A stretch of 64,000 nt of DNA from Ornithodoros turicata (lineage: Eukaryota; Arthropoda; Arachnida; Ixodida; Argasidae): assembly GCF_037126465.1 (NCBI RefSeq), contig NC_088202.1, positions 31,542,213 through 31,606,212 on the forward strand, given 5' to 3'. Below are positions 12,246-23,990 of this stretch, one piece after another. The notes beneath the pieces were generated by a model. It saw only the letters and a program-made list of their open reading frames with translations, searched no databases and was not told the DNA's origin. Position 1 is the stretch's first letter; each line of letters starts with the position of its first letter. The position numbers and the translations under genes are program-made.

Positions 12246-12707
12246 GAACGGTTTTCGAAACAGAAACTGGAACTACCTATGCTACCCCTTGAAGCTCAGC
12301 TACGCCGATTTTCGGAATGGTACTCACACGATGTGTTCACAAAGGAACACTGATTATGTGCGCAAAATAGTTATCCCAAACTCCTGGCGGTTTTTCGAAA
12401 AAGTGAATTTTTAGTTTCACTGACATTCCGTCTTGCGGCCCGTAAACCATGTCGACGACACATTCGTGGTCTGGGGTGCTCCGGTGATGATGATGATGAT
12501 GATGATGATTGGAATTTTAATGGCACATCGACAACACATATCATAATGCCCCAACACTGTGATTAAAATGTGACTAGTTAAAAATAGGTGCGATGTTTAA
12601 AAACGAGAGAAACAACTAACAAAATGCAAGCCTAAAACTACAAAAGATTCACAATTCCAATGTCTTTTAAAAAATTGAAAACTCTACTGAAAGGGATGGC
12701 GGCCTCA

Positions 12708-13529
12708 TCACCGAGCAATAGTCCAGGGTGAAGAGGTAAGAAATATGTATAAAACTTTAAAATGACGCTGACGATGAGTTTCGTGATGTGGACATTTGAT
12801 GAGTTTGTGCAGAACAGAAAGAAGCTCACCACAATGCGTGCATTGGGGCGGCTCCTCTCTGTGAAGTAAAAACTTGTGTGTAACGTATGCATGACCTATC
12901 CGTAATCTTGATTGTAACACACTACACAGACGATTTTCCAGGTACTCTCCATGACTTTGAATGTGAGGTTTGATCAAGTGGAGTTTGTTGCATGTCTGTG
13001 TCCCAGAAGCTCTGCCATTTAGTGTAAAGGGATTTCTTGAGTGCTGACCTGATATTTTGGATGGGGATTTGAAATGAGGTAATGTCACTGGAAGTCGCAG
13101 CTGCAGCAGCCAGGTCTGCTAATTCATTACCCAATATACCAGTGTGGCTCGGCACCCAGCATAGGATAACAGAACAGCCCTTCTTCAGTGCAGTGCTGGC
13201 CAAAGATTGTGCGCGTTGCACGAGGAAATTCTTTCTGTCTGCTACAAATGGTATTAATCGAGATCAAAGAATCACTGTATATGATGGCTGATTTTATGCA
13301 ACCTTGAAGCATGTAGTTCAGTGCAAGAATAATGGCATACACCTCTGCAGTAAAAATGGAAGCTATATTTTTTATACGATGTGACCTTGTGCATGTTCCA
13401 GAAATCATGGCACAAGTCACTCCTGCGCTAGACTTTGACCCCTTAGTATAAATTTCAACATGGTTTCCAAAGCTTTCTTTTAAGTGTACGAATTCCTGTT
13501 GTAGTGTTGATGTAGCAGTTTCCTGTTTC
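12708..13529 (-). pseudogene. RNase H domain of I-type LINE copy 3
   Basis: The domain keeps FTAEVYAIILAL (Glu), IYSDSLISI (Asp) and WVPSHTGILGNELADLAAA (Asp), but the first catalytic motif reads YTKGSK where YTDGSK is expected, so one catalytic Asp is replaced by Lys. The downstream CCHC reads CTHCGELLSVLHKLIKCP. Frame changes occur near 13150 and 12950. Function is excluded. Confidence 0.78.
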
Positions 13530-13531
13530 CT
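13530..13531 (+). repeat. Left 2-bp target duplication (CT) of the CACT element
   Basis: CT at 13530-13531 pairs with CT at 14547-14548. Joining 13531 to 14549 gives TTTCCTGTAC, which restores the Tyr-Arg-Lys codons of the host LINE on the minus strand. Confidence 0.75.
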
Positions 13532-14546
13532 CACTCAGAGAAAAATCTATACCTTTAGAGGTATAGATCGCCTGCTCAATAACTTAGCCCTTCTTAGGTA
13601 TTATTTTATACCTCGGTTACAGGTATTAAAAATAGTCCTCAAGAAAGGGCTATATGCCATACCTTTAGGGGTATAGCTCTATACCCCCGTGAAGGTCTGC
13701 ACGAGTACCATCAACGGTGTTACATCACACCTAGGCATAAGTATTTTTAGAGGAGGGAACTAAGAAAATTACCTTTGGATGAAAGAAAAGTTTTTGACAT
13801 ACATACATACACACACACACGTACTACAAACACACGCAAACGCACATGGTTGTGAGGTAGGACGAAAACCTCGTGCACATTACTCCGCATATAAAAAAAA
13901 TGTGGAGTTGAAATCTAACGAAAATGTTCAAGGAGCAAGATCGCTCTGCGCAATCATCAAGTGTGTATCGCGAGATAGACATTTACAGAGCAACATATAC
14001 TGATATACTGGTGGCGACTTGACAAACTGTGGAGCAGCTTTCGTCTGGTACGCAACCCTAAGGGTGAGGACATCTAGATTCAACATTCCAGCAATGAAGA
14101 TTTTATGCAGCCATAAACTAACCATGTGGATTTAGATAGTACTGTACTGACGTGTGTGTTTCTTAGTTAAATATCCGTTTAACTTAGCTGATACCGTCTC
14201 AAGAAAAAATAATGATGATGTGATACAGCACGTTGCGGAAGTAAAGGTAGAAACCATAAAGGTATAAAGAAACAGAAGGTATAAGCAGCCTCATCGTATC
14301 CGTGAAAGGCATAGCCTGGTGATCTATTGCTGGTACTGGATATGAACGCATGGTGATGAGGTATAAGTATGGTACGTTAGCCCTCCTTTATATCTCTTTC
14401 ATACCCTTGAGAAGGGTTGGAGGTATAAATAAGAAGTTTGTACCACTTCTATACCCTCCAAAGGTATATATCTGAAGCAGAAGGTATAAAAGAGGTATAA
14501 GAGCACATTATTATACCTTATTAATACCTTTTTTTTTTCAACAGTG
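13532..14546. mobile_element. Non-autonomous CACTA-like (CMC) DNA transposon, 1,015 bp
   Basis: The element begins CACTCAGAGAAAAA and ends TTTTTTTTCAACAGTG, so both ends read CACT inward and are followed by an A-rich run. It is flanked by a 2-bp duplication. CACT ends with 2-3 bp duplications are typical of the CACTA/Mirage/Chapaev supergroup. Both subterminal regions carry dense copies of the hexamer GGTATA/TATACC in both orientations, about eight within 13545-13695 and about twelve within 14225-14540, resembling the subterminal transposase-binding arrays of CACTA elements. No transposase is encoded; the interior has only short frames and a CA microsatellite near 13797-13820. Superfamily is inferred from ends alone. 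Confidence 0.65.
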
Positions 14547-14548
14547 CT

Positions 14549-15480
14549 GTACTTTGTCAATGTAGTATCGCACCTTGGAGGTGGTTCCCAAGGTGGAAGC
14601 CTTTTACCACACTCCAAAACTAGGGTGTTATAGCAAGAAAATTCATGATCCAGAACATCCCTTTCAATGCGCATAGAAAAAGGAGGGACTACCGAGGGTC
14701 TGTTTATAAAGAGTTGCTTAAACCGTGTACTTGTGACAGAAGTGAGTGCTGGATGTTGCGGAAAAGTTCTTATTCTTAGTGCATATGATGCTGTGAGGTA
14801 AAATCGCCGTCTTTTTAAGGAACATTTATGAGACTCAACGTACAGGCTTTCGACCGGTGAGGTTCGGAAAGCACCGAGAACGAGCCTGTGTCCCTGGTGA
14901 TGAATAGTATCTAAGGATTTCAACACAGACTGACGGGCAGAGCCATAGACGATGGACCCGTAATCTATCTTCGAGCGAATGCAAGATGTATACACACGGC
15001 GAAGTGTTTCCTGGTCAGCGCCCCAGGATCTGTGAGAGAGAATTTTCACTAAATTCATTGACTTGAGGCACTTCACCTTAAAGTTTTGAATATGAGACTT
15101 GAAGGAGAGCTTAGAGTCGAATATGACACCAAGGAATTTGCTCTCAGATTTTACAAGTATATTAAGTTTGAGCGTGGGTGGTGGAAATGCTCCTCTCATT
15201 CTCACAAAGTTTACACACACTGTTTTCTCTGTGGAGAATTAACACCCGTTCAGTGAAGACCATTTGGCCATTTTATTTATACATGGCTGCATCTGTCGTT
15301 CACATCTTGACAAGCTTCCCGAACAACATGATATTTTGATTTCATCCACATACAAAGAGTATGATATGGAAGGTGGAATGACACTTGCTATAGAGTTAAT
15401 TTTAACCAAGAATAATGTCACACTAAGAACGGATCCCTGCGGGACACCATTCTCTTGCACAAATGAACTGTTGACGCTGT
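14549..15480 (-). pseudogene. Reverse transcriptase part of I-type LINE copy 3
   Basis: From the high end the frame reads FVQENGVPQGSVLSVTLF (motif B) and YSLYVDEIKI. The catalytic YVDD box is YVDE, so the second Asp is replaced. The second frame (15220-14550) carries KFLGVIFDSKLSFKSHI, LSHRSWGADQETL and DYGSIVYGSA, the thumb region also present in copy 1. A frame break lies near 15230. The 5' part (endonuclease and gag) is missing. Confidence 0.8.
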
Positions 15481-15509
15481 TGGCATGTTCTTGTCCACCG
15501 TGTACCAAT

Positions 15510-16633
15510 GTGACATCCTTTCTGGAGGGAGTACGTTTAGTTCTTGATTCCAAGACGTCTTGCAATACTATTTGTATGGTTGGTGATGTAAATATTAATA
15601 TACTGGCTGGACGATACCAGTAAGATTGTTTTAGATTATTTAGATTTGCTTACACATTATGGAATGCAGCCCACCATTCAAGAACCGACAAGAGTTGAAT
15701 CACGATTGGGCCAATTACAAGAATCATGTATTGACCATATAAACGTGCGTTCTGATTGTCAAAGTTGTTTTAGTGCTGTAATCTCCGAGAAAATCGCGGA
15801 TCACTATTTAGTCTACCTGTCACTTGTAGTTCAGCTGGTTCAACAGAAACAACCACAACTATCTAGAATTGAAATTGTTGACACTAGGGTTCTTGACAGA
15901 CTCTTAGCGAATAACGATTGGAATGCCATGTTTAGTATTGGCAATCATGTTCAAGTCTATGATAGGCTGGTTGATTGTTTTAATGACTTTTACGAGAAGG
16001 CAATGTTGGTGACTTATCGGAAAAGGAGACGTTCTCACCGCTACTGGCTAACAAACGACATCTTGGCGGAAATAGCTGAAAAAAAAAAGCCCTGCGGAGA
16101 AGAGTGCGGAATAGACCTTCTGATGATGAATTGATATCGCAATACAAAGCCCAGAGGAACAGGGTTAACAGCATACTTAAATTGGCCAAAAAGCGTTATT
16201 ATAATAATGCTTTTCAAAAAAACAGCAGAAACCCAAAGAAGACTTCGGGGCTTATTAACAATTTGCGTGGTTTTAGTAGTGATAGTGATGAGGACGTTTT
16301 AATCTCTAAAATTGATTTGTCACCGATGCGACTAGCCGAAGACTTTAGCATTCATTTTGGTCGTATGTCTTCAGAGGAGTGCGCTCCCTGTGATTATCCT
16401 GTTCAATCTTCCTCTATTGTGTCTGCATTTCTGCATGAGGTGACAGAAGCTGATTTATGGTCAATTGTATCTAGTTGTAGGTGCAATAAGGCTGCTGGTT
16501 CTGACGGGATTAGGATTGCTGATATCAGACGTAACTTTTCAGTCTTGAACGAAATACTGCTTTTTGTAATCAATGGTACTTTTCGTTCTGGCTATATTCC
16601 CTCTGGACTGAAAACTTCTGTTGTGCGCCCCTT
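15510..16633 (+). pseudogene. CR1-like LINE, endonuclease C-terminus and RT N-terminus
   Basis: The sequence begins inside an AP endonuclease with MVGDVNINIL (the GD-x-N catalytic motif), continues GMQPTIQEPTRV, SCIDHINVRS and ISEKIADHYLVYL (the terminal D-H pair), then passes through a Lys/Arg-rich linker into the RT N-terminus, KAAGSDGIRI and SGYIPSGLKTSVVRPL. Frame breaks lie near 15622 and 16100. It stops at 16633 exactly at the target duplication of the 14.5-kb insertion. The motif set fits CR1/L2-type LINEs; the clade is tentative. Confidence 0.78.
16628..16633 (+). repeat. Left 6-bp target duplication CCCCTT
   Basis: CCCCTT immediately precedes the first base of the left terminal inverted repeat and is repeated exactly at 31154-31159 after the right one. 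Confidence 0.85.
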
Positions 16634-17365
16634 AGTAGTATTCAGTCATGCCGTGTGAGACCGGTGGCGAGTTTGTTCTATGCCAGTGCCTCCCTGTGCC
16701 GACTTCACTCGCGTATTTTTCCCTGCGCGGCGCGTGTGCGGAGGGTTGTCCGCGCGCGTATCGGCGGGGGGAGGGCCGCGTGCGTGCTTACCCTCTCACA
16801 TTTTTCAGCGTCTACTGACTTCTTTCGTCATTTTTCAATCTGTGCCAACTTCAATCGTTATTTTTTTTTCATCTACAACAGGTGTGCAGTAGGCTGTTTA
16901 CATACAAAGGATAGCCATACACAAAAGTACAAGTGAAAATATATTTATTAAAGTCATTAATGTCCGAAATTATGTTATGACTCTGTGTGAAGGAGAAAAA
17001 CTTAGCCAAAAAACCTGATGCAGAAGAAACACAATACACCAAACAAAGATTATACTTATTACAGGCATGATGCAATAGCATTGAAAGGTATCACACATCA
17101 TACACAACATTTTTTATTATTAATGGAAGTTTTCAATTAAGCAGAAGGGATAGCACATTTAATCAAAGAAGATATTTTTAATCAATATGATTACAATCAA
17201 AATTACAAGTTTTATTATAAAAAGTTTCACATTATTATACGTGAGCACCATAGTGGAGTTTTAATTACAAAGTTCCGATAGGATGTATGTAACTTCTAGA
17301 ACAATAGCTGGACCGACTTCTCTAGCGATTTTTTATTATTTTTTTCACCGCGCGGTTGGTGGCGC
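16634..17365 (+). repeat. Left terminal inverted repeat of the Polinton-like element
   Basis: It matches the reverse complement of 30425-31153 almost throughout, with scattered substitutions and one-base indels. The outer 230 bp are GC-rich; the inner part is AT-rich. Units of the form GGGCCGACTTCTTT, then GCGATTTTT or a variant, recur within it. The similarity fades at about 17365 near GAGGGGC. Confidence 0.85.
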
Positions 17366-18000
17366 GCAGGTGAGGGGCTGTCCGGGTGCTTACCAGCAGG
17401 TCGACGGGCTCGGTGCGCCCTGGGCCGACTTCTTTGGCGATTTTTCCGCATGGGACGACTACTCTAGCGATTTTTTTTCAGCGCGCGGTGGGTGGTGCGC
17501 AGGTGAGGGGCTGTCCGTGTGTTTACCAGCGCGCTGAAAAGCTGAGCGTACAGTTATGGTTGTACACACTGGGCTGACTTCTTTGGCTATTTTTCAGCCT
17601 GGGCCGACTTCGATTGCATTTTTTTCATGCGGCGAGCAAGTAGGGGTATGTACACTGACAACATCGGGCCACATCTTTGGCGATTTTTCACACTGGGATG
17701 ACTTCGTTCGCAATTTTTTTCAGGTGGTGTGTGTATAAAAATTTAAAGTTTTATTATAAAAAGTCTAAGATTATTATACGTGAGCACCCTAGCGGAGTTT
17801 TAATTACAAAGTTCTGACAGACGTACGTAACTTCATGCACAACAGATAATATTCCATTATGACACATTTAATCAAAGAAGATATTTTTAATCACTATGAT
17901 TACAATCAAAATTAAAAGTTTTATTATAAAAAGTCTTACATTATTATACGTGACCACCATAGTGGAGCTTTAATTACAAGTGCCGATATATGTATGTGAA
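17366..18000 (+). repeat. Subterminal repeat block inside the left end
   Basis: The TIR motif continues inward: GGGCCGACTTC/GGGCTGACTTC/GGGATGACTTC, each followed by TTTGGCGATTTTT or similar, occurs repeatedly between 17410 and 17725. A second repeat, centred on TTTTATTATAAAAAGTCT and ATTATTATACGTGAGCACC, occurs three times on the left side (about 17200-17280, 17750-17825, 17920-17985) and once in the right TIR. The array may be replication or packaging sequence or simply unequal-exchange debris. Confidence 0.7.
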
Positions 18001-18232
18001 CAGCAGATAACCTGGAAGACCATGGGACACAAATGACACCAACACAAAACAAAATAAGATCTATAACACTACATTGGTTAATCAAAACAACAAAGGAGGA
18101 GAATAATCTATCATTTTAACTACTATAAAATCATCCTCGTGACTTAATCTAGTCGAATCCCATACAATTTTCATTCTAAGGGACACTACAAACCTTACTT
18201 TGTTTTATGAATCCAACACAGAAAATATATTA
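18001..18232. other. Own AT-rich sequence of the Polinton-like element
   Basis: There is no gene. The part 18118-18215 is a diverged direct repeat of 25866-25960 on the far side of the nested 6.8-kb element; both contain AAAATCA, ATTTTCATYCTA and GGGCACTATAAA-type strings. Confidence 0.5.
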
Positions 18233-18345
18233 AAAAATGAACTTCACCGCATAGCGCGCTCCTAGTCAACAACCAGCTCTAATAATATCTGCCCTGATTT
18301 GTTGAAGACGGGAGGCGTACGCCTGTTTTGTCACAGTTATGAACA
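18233..18345. repeat. Half copy of the CACTCTTAAA foldback MITE
   Basis: TTAAAAAATGAACTTCACCG, then CATAGCGCGCTCCTAG, then CCTGATTTGTTGAAGACGGG match one arm of the foldback MITE at 42088-42322. The far arm is absent. Confidence 0.6.
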
Positions 18346-18711
18346 TTTTCGGGAAGGGAAGATTATTCCAACATTACACAATTAATCAATTTCTTATTAA
18401 AGGGACGGTCTCGTACAGATCGAGCGATTCCGAAACTTAGCTGAAATTATATTCAAGAGTGCTACAGAAACACAGTCGCGAAGTTTCAACCAGAACAACG
18501 AAGTGGTTTTCGAGAAATTTGAAGAAATATGCCGTGACAGCAGATGATGGAAGTTGCAGCTGGATTCAACTCCCTCTCATGCAACGTCACATGTGACGTG
18601 GTTATGGTATTTATGGTGGCAGGTCGCCCATTGGGCGACCGAAGCACAATGCTCAATCACAGTCGGAGGTGTACGCGCTTTGCGCTTGGAAGTTGTCACG
18701 CGCGACGTCGT

Positions 18712-19310
18712 AATGTCTGACAGCAAATTTAGCGATAGTGACGGGTCCCTGTCACTAAGCGGTGAAGATGAGCTCATCGGCGCCGACCGATTGACTAACG
18801 GGCACGTTGATGAACCTTTAGCTGCTGACCATTTGCCACAACAACGTGGTTAGCCAGTGGAGTAGTGGATGATCCGGAATCGATTGACGGGTAAGACTCA
18901 TCCATAAAAGCGCACTTTTTTGCGTATATGTGTTCCGCCTGATCGTGACACCATTCTAAATTGTACAAACATTGCAGGTGTGTGTGTAGCCACTGCTCGC
19001 CAATACCAGGATGTGTTGTGCGCACAATCCGGAACCTGTTTCGATGCGTCACGTACACATGGTATTGTATTCTCCTGAAAGGTGTTGTAAGGTTTGTTTT
19101 TGTTGCGCAGTTTTTTATTTGCATATAAAAATGTGTGTTTCATGGTACGTTACGCAAAATTTCAGACTTGGGCATTTCGTCATATGTATCACAACTTGGA
19201 TAGTCTTCTGAAGGAAGCTGCTCTCTCTATCCATTCCCGCAAGCGGCAGGAGGTTGTCAACGTGATAAGTGAAGGCTTTCCATTCATGTATTGCACCTGG
19301 AGCAAATGAC
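18712..19310 (+). pseudogene. Possible remnants of a transposon-encoded protein
   Basis: Three plus-strand fragments look more protein-like than chance. One is acidic and Ser-rich (MSDSKFSDSDGSLSLSGEDE, starting at an ATG near 18714). A second, around 18985-19080, contains IPGCVVRTIRNLF, which resembles the P-x-C-V-V-x2-I-R-x2-F core of the P2X7-like domain carried by some transposons and host proteins. A third (19143-19309) ends EVVNVISEGFPFMYCTWSK. They are in different frames and separated by stops. The P2X7-like reading is weak. Confidence 0.25.
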
Positions 19311-19479
19311 AAAATCAAGGATAAGCTGATCTACGTCAACGTCTTCAATTACCCCTGACCTATGAAAAAACAAACCCTTTTCAGGACCATCCAACATATC
19401 TGCATCAAAGACCATGCTTCTGCATCGAATAAGCCCTTATCATCATTGATGATTATAATATTTCATATCAAAAATACCT

Positions 19480-22400
19480 AGACGTGCATTACGAATGTGC
19501 AAGGTGGAACAGCCTTATTTTTGCTAATGTTATGGCAGTGTGTGCATGAGCCCATACTAGCTCAGATTTTGATTGTGTCAGGGGTTGCACACTAAGATGT
19601 CCAGCACGTTGAATATAAAAGATTTGGAAGTGTTTAAAAACTTTCAAAAATATCAAAAATACCTAGACATCCATGACAAATTTGTAAGATGGAACAGCGG
19701 TTTGCAACTTGTCGACATGTCGTCAGTCTTATTTTTGTTCATGTTACACCGGTGTGTTCATGAGCCCATATACTGGCTCCAATTTTGATTCGATATCAGG
19801 GGTTGCACACTAACACGTCCAGCACGTTGAATATGAATGTGGAAATGTTTAAAAAATATCAAAGACACCTAGATGTGCATGACAAATGTGCAACATGGAA
19901 CAGCAGTTTGCAACATGTTTACATGTCATCTGGCTTATTGTTGCTCATGTTACACCGGTGTGTTAATGAGCCCATACTGGATCACATTTTGCTTTCAATA
20001 TTGGGTTGCACACTAACTTGTCCAGCACGTTGAATATGAAAGATGTGGAAATGTTTAAAAAATATCAAAAATATCAAAAATACCTAGACGTGCACGACAC
20101 ATTTGTAAGATGGAACAGCGGTTTGCAACTTGTCGACATGTCGTCAGTCTTATTTTTGCTCATGTTACACCGGTGTGTTCATGAGCCCATACTGGCTCAC
20201 ATTTTGATTCGATATCAGGGGTTGCAAACTAACATCTGCAGCACGTTGAATATGAAATATGTGTAACTGTTTAAAATATATGAAAAATACCTAGACGTGC
20301 ATGACAAATTTGTAAGATGGAACAGCAGTTTGCAACTTGTTGACATGTCGTCAGTCTTATTTTTGCTCATATTACACCGGTGTGTTCATGAGCCCATACT
20401 GGCTCAGATTTTGATTCGATATCAGGGGTTGCACACTAACGTGTCCAGCACGTTGAATATGAATGTGGAAATGTTTAAAATATATCAAAAGCACCTAGAT
20501 GTGCATGACAAATGTGCAAGATGGAACAGCGGTTTGCAACATGTTTACATGTCATCTGGCTTATTGTTGCTCATGTTACACCGGTGTGTTCATGAGCTCA
20601 TACTGGCTCAGATTTTGATTCAATATTGGGTTGCACACTAACATGTCCAGCACGTTGAATATAAAAGATGTGGAAATGTTTAAATAATTTCAAAAATATC
20701 TAAAATACCTAGACGTGCACAGCAAATTTGTAAGATGGAACAGTGGTTTGCAACTTGTCGACATGTCGTCAGTCTTATTTTTGCTCATGTTACACCGGTG
20801 TGTTCATGAACCCATACTGGCTCACATTTTCATTCGATATCAGGGGTTGCAAACTAACATGTTCAGCACGTTGAATATGAAAGATCTGTAAATGTTTAAA
20901 ATATATGAAAAATACCTAGACATGCCTGACAAATTTGTAAGATGGAACAGCGGTTTGCAACATGTTTACATGTCGTCTGGCTTATTGTTGCTCATGTTAC
21001 ACCGGTGTGTTCATGAGCCCATACTTGCTCACATTTTGATTCGATATCAGGGGTAGCAAACTAACATGTCCAGCACGTTGAATATGAAAGATGTGTAAAT
21101 GTTTAAAATATATGAAAAATACCTAGACGTGCATGACAAATTTGTAAGATGGAACAGCGGTTTGCAACTTGTCGACATGTCGTCAGTCTTATTTTTGCTC
21201 ATATTACACCGGTGTGTTCATGAGCCCATACTGGCTCAGATTTTGATTCGATATCAGGGGTTGCACACTAACGTGTCCAGCACGTTGAATATGAATGTGG
21301 AAATGTTTAAAAAATATCAAAAGCACCTAGATGTGCATGACAAATGTGCAAGATGGAACAGCAGTTTGCAACATGTTTACATGTCGTCTGGCTTATTGTT
21401 GCTCATGTTACACCGGTGTGTTCATGAGCCCATACTGGCTCACATTTTGATTCGATATCAGGGGTAGCAAACTAACATGTCCAGCACGTTGAATATAAAA
21501 GATGTGGAAATGTTTAAAAAATTTCAAAAATATCAAAAATACCTAGACATGCACGACAAATTTGTAAGATGGAACAGTGGTTTGCAACTTGTCGACATGT
21601 CGTCAGTCTTATTTTTGCTCATGTTACACCGGTGTGTTCATGAGCCCATACTGGCTCACATTTTCATTCGATATCAGGGGTTGCAAACTAACATGTTCAG
21701 CACGTTGAATATGAAAGATGTGTAAATGTTTAAAATATATGAAAAATACCTAGACATGCATGACAAATTTGTAAGATGGAACAGCGGTTTGCAACTTCTC
21801 GACACGTCGTCAGTCTTATTTTTGCTCATATTACATCGGTGTGTTCATCAGCCCATACTGGTTCAGATTTTGATTCGATATCAGGGGTTGCACACTAACG
21901 TGTCCAGCACGTTGAATATGAATGTGGAAATGTTTAAAAAATATCAAAAGCACCCATGTGCATGACAAATGTGCAAGATGGAACAGCGGTTTGCAACATG
22001 TTTACATGTCGTCTGGCTTATTGTTGCTCATGTTACACTGGTGTGTTCATGAGCCCATACTGGCTCACATTTTGATTCGATATCAGGGGTAGCAAACTAA
22101 CATGTCCAGCACGTTGAATATGAAAGATGTGGAAATGTTTAAAAAATATCAAAAATATCAAAAATACCTAGACGTGCACGACACATTTGTAAGATGGAAC
22201 AGCGGTTTGCAACTTGTCGACATGTCGTCAGTCTTATTTTTGCTCATGTTACACCGGTGTGTTCATGAGCCCATACTGGCTCACATTTTGATTCGATATC
22301 AGGGGTTGCAAACTAACATGTGCAGCACGTTGAATATGAAATATGTGTAACTGTTTAAAATATATGAAAAATACCTAGACGTGCATGACAAATTTGTAAG

Positions 22401-23790
22401 ATGGAACAGCAGTTTGCAACTTGTTGACATGTCGTCAGTCTTATTTTTGCTCATATTACACCGGAGTGTTCATGAGCCCATACTGGCTCAGATTTTGATT
22501 CGATATCAGGGGTTGCACACTAACGTGTCCAGCACGTTGAATATGAATGTGGAAATGTTTAAAAAATATCAAAAGCACCTAGATGTGCATGACAAATGTG
22601 CAAGATGGAACAGCGGTTTGCAACATGTTTACATGTCATCTGGCTTATTGTTGCTCATGTTACACCGGTGTGTTCATGAGCTCATACTGGCTCAGATTTT
22701 GATTCAATATTGGGTTGCACACTAACATGTCCAGCACGTTGAATATAAAAGATGTGGAAATGTTTAAAAAATTTCAAAAATATCAAAAATACCTAGACGT
22801 GCACGGCAAATTTGTAAGATGGAACAGTGGTTTGCAACTTGTCGACATGTCGTCAGTCTTATTTTTGCTCATGTTACACCGGTGTGTTCATGAACCCATA
22901 CTGGCTCACATTTTCATTCGATATCAGGGGTTGCAAACTAACATGTTCAGCACGTTGAATATGAAAGATGTGTAAATGTTTAAAAGATATGAAAAATACC
23001 TAGACATGCCTGACAAATTTGTAAGATGGAACAGCAGTTTGCAACTTGTCGACATGTCGTCAGTCTTATTTTTGCTCATATTACACCGGTGTGTTCATGA
23101 GCCCATACTGGCTCAGATTTTGATTCGATATCAGGGGTTGCACACTAACGTGTCCAGCACGTTGAATATGAATGTGGAAATGTTTAAAAAATATCAAAAC
23201 CAGCTAGATGTGCATGACAAATGTGCAAGATGGAACAGCGGTTTGCAACATGTTTACATGTCGTCTGGCTTATTGTTGCTCATATTACACCGGTGTGTTC
23301 ATGAGCCCATACTGGCTCACATTTTGATTTGATATCAGGGGTAGCAAACTAACATGTCCAGCACGTTGAATATGAAAGATGTGTAAATGTTTAAAATATA
23401 TGAAAAATACCTAGACGTGCACGACAAATTTGTAAGATGGAACAGCGGTTTGCAACTTGTCAACATGTCGTCAGTCTTATTTTTGCTCATATTACACCGG
23501 TGTGTTCATGAGCCCATACTGGCTCAGATTTTGATTCGATATCAGGGGTTGCACACTAACGTGTCCAGCACGTTGAATATGAATGTGGAAATGTTTAAAA
23601 AATATCAAAAGCACCTAGATGTGCATGACAAATGTGCAAGATGGAACAGCGGCTTGCAACATGTTTACATGTCGTCTGGCTTATTGTTGCTCATGTTACA
23701 CCGGTGTGTTCATGAGCCCATGCTGGCTCACATTTTGATTCGATATCAGGGGTTACAGACTAACATGTCCAGCACGTTGAATATAAAGGT
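19480..23790 (+). repeat. Satellite array, about 21 monomers of 202-218 bp, with higher-order structure
   Basis: The landmark CAGCACGTTGAATAT recurs at about 19602, 19820, 20023, 20239, 20446, 20648, 20863, 21071, 21278, 21482, 21698, 21905, 22107, 22323, 22530, 22732, 22948, 23156, 23359, 23567 and 23770. Two monomer classes differ in the middle: one reads CTTGTCGACATGTCGTCAGT, the other CATGTTTACATGTCGTCTGG (or TCATCTGG). A rare variant (ATATGTGTAACTG) occurs at 20258 and 22342, an offset of 2,084 bp, indicating duplication of a multi-monomer block. Most monomers contain GCTCATG-TT-ACACCGGTGT-GTT-CATGAGC. Open frames up to 161 codons run through it because some monomers are near 207 bp (69 codons), but stops recur and I see no gene. 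Confidence 0.92.
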
Positions 23791-23898
23791 TGCGGAAGTT
23801 GAGTGTTTATGTAGTCATCTTTTATTGTCCCTTATTGTAATGTACGTCCACAGCACTGACCAATTGTGTTAAAATTGGGTTGTTGGTATCGGGTAGTC

Positions 23899-23990
23899 AT
23901 AATGATGTTCAAGCAGCAAACTCTGAGCAACCTGTCGTCCTGTCCTGTCAACAAGGTTGTCTTGTCTTTTGCTGCTTGAACATCATATAA
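23899..23990. repeat. Short hairpin element
   Basis: TGATGTTCAAGCAGCAAA near 23901 is the reverse complement of TTTGCTGCTTGAACATCA near 23970-23988, with about 50 bases between. It could be a tiny MITE or a structured RNA hairpin. Confidence 0.65.

Larger units (their letters stand above)
12484..15490 (-). mobile_element. I-type LINE (copy 3), 5'-truncated, interrupted by a CACT-ended element
   Basis: The tail is (GAT)n at 12484-12509. Coding remnants run on the minus strand from the RT active-site region (about 15480) through the RT thumb and RNase H to the terminal zinc motif. The copy is split at 13530/14549 by a 1,015-bp insertion. Omitting the insertion and one 2-bp duplication restores a continuous codon series that aligns with the first copy at the RT/RNase H linker. 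At its high-coordinate end it abuts the CR1-like LINE on the opposite strand between about 15475 and 15510. Confidence 0.8.

Noticed and set aside
17283..17738. Overlapping plus-strand frames of 60-84 codons in the left Polinton-like end
   Set aside because: They follow the tandem GGCCGACTTC units; the repeated peptide is a by-product of the repeat, with no conservation expected.
19480..23790. A CRISPR array
   Set aside because: Monomers of over 200 bp are near-identical along their whole length with no unique spacers, and the context is eukaryotic.
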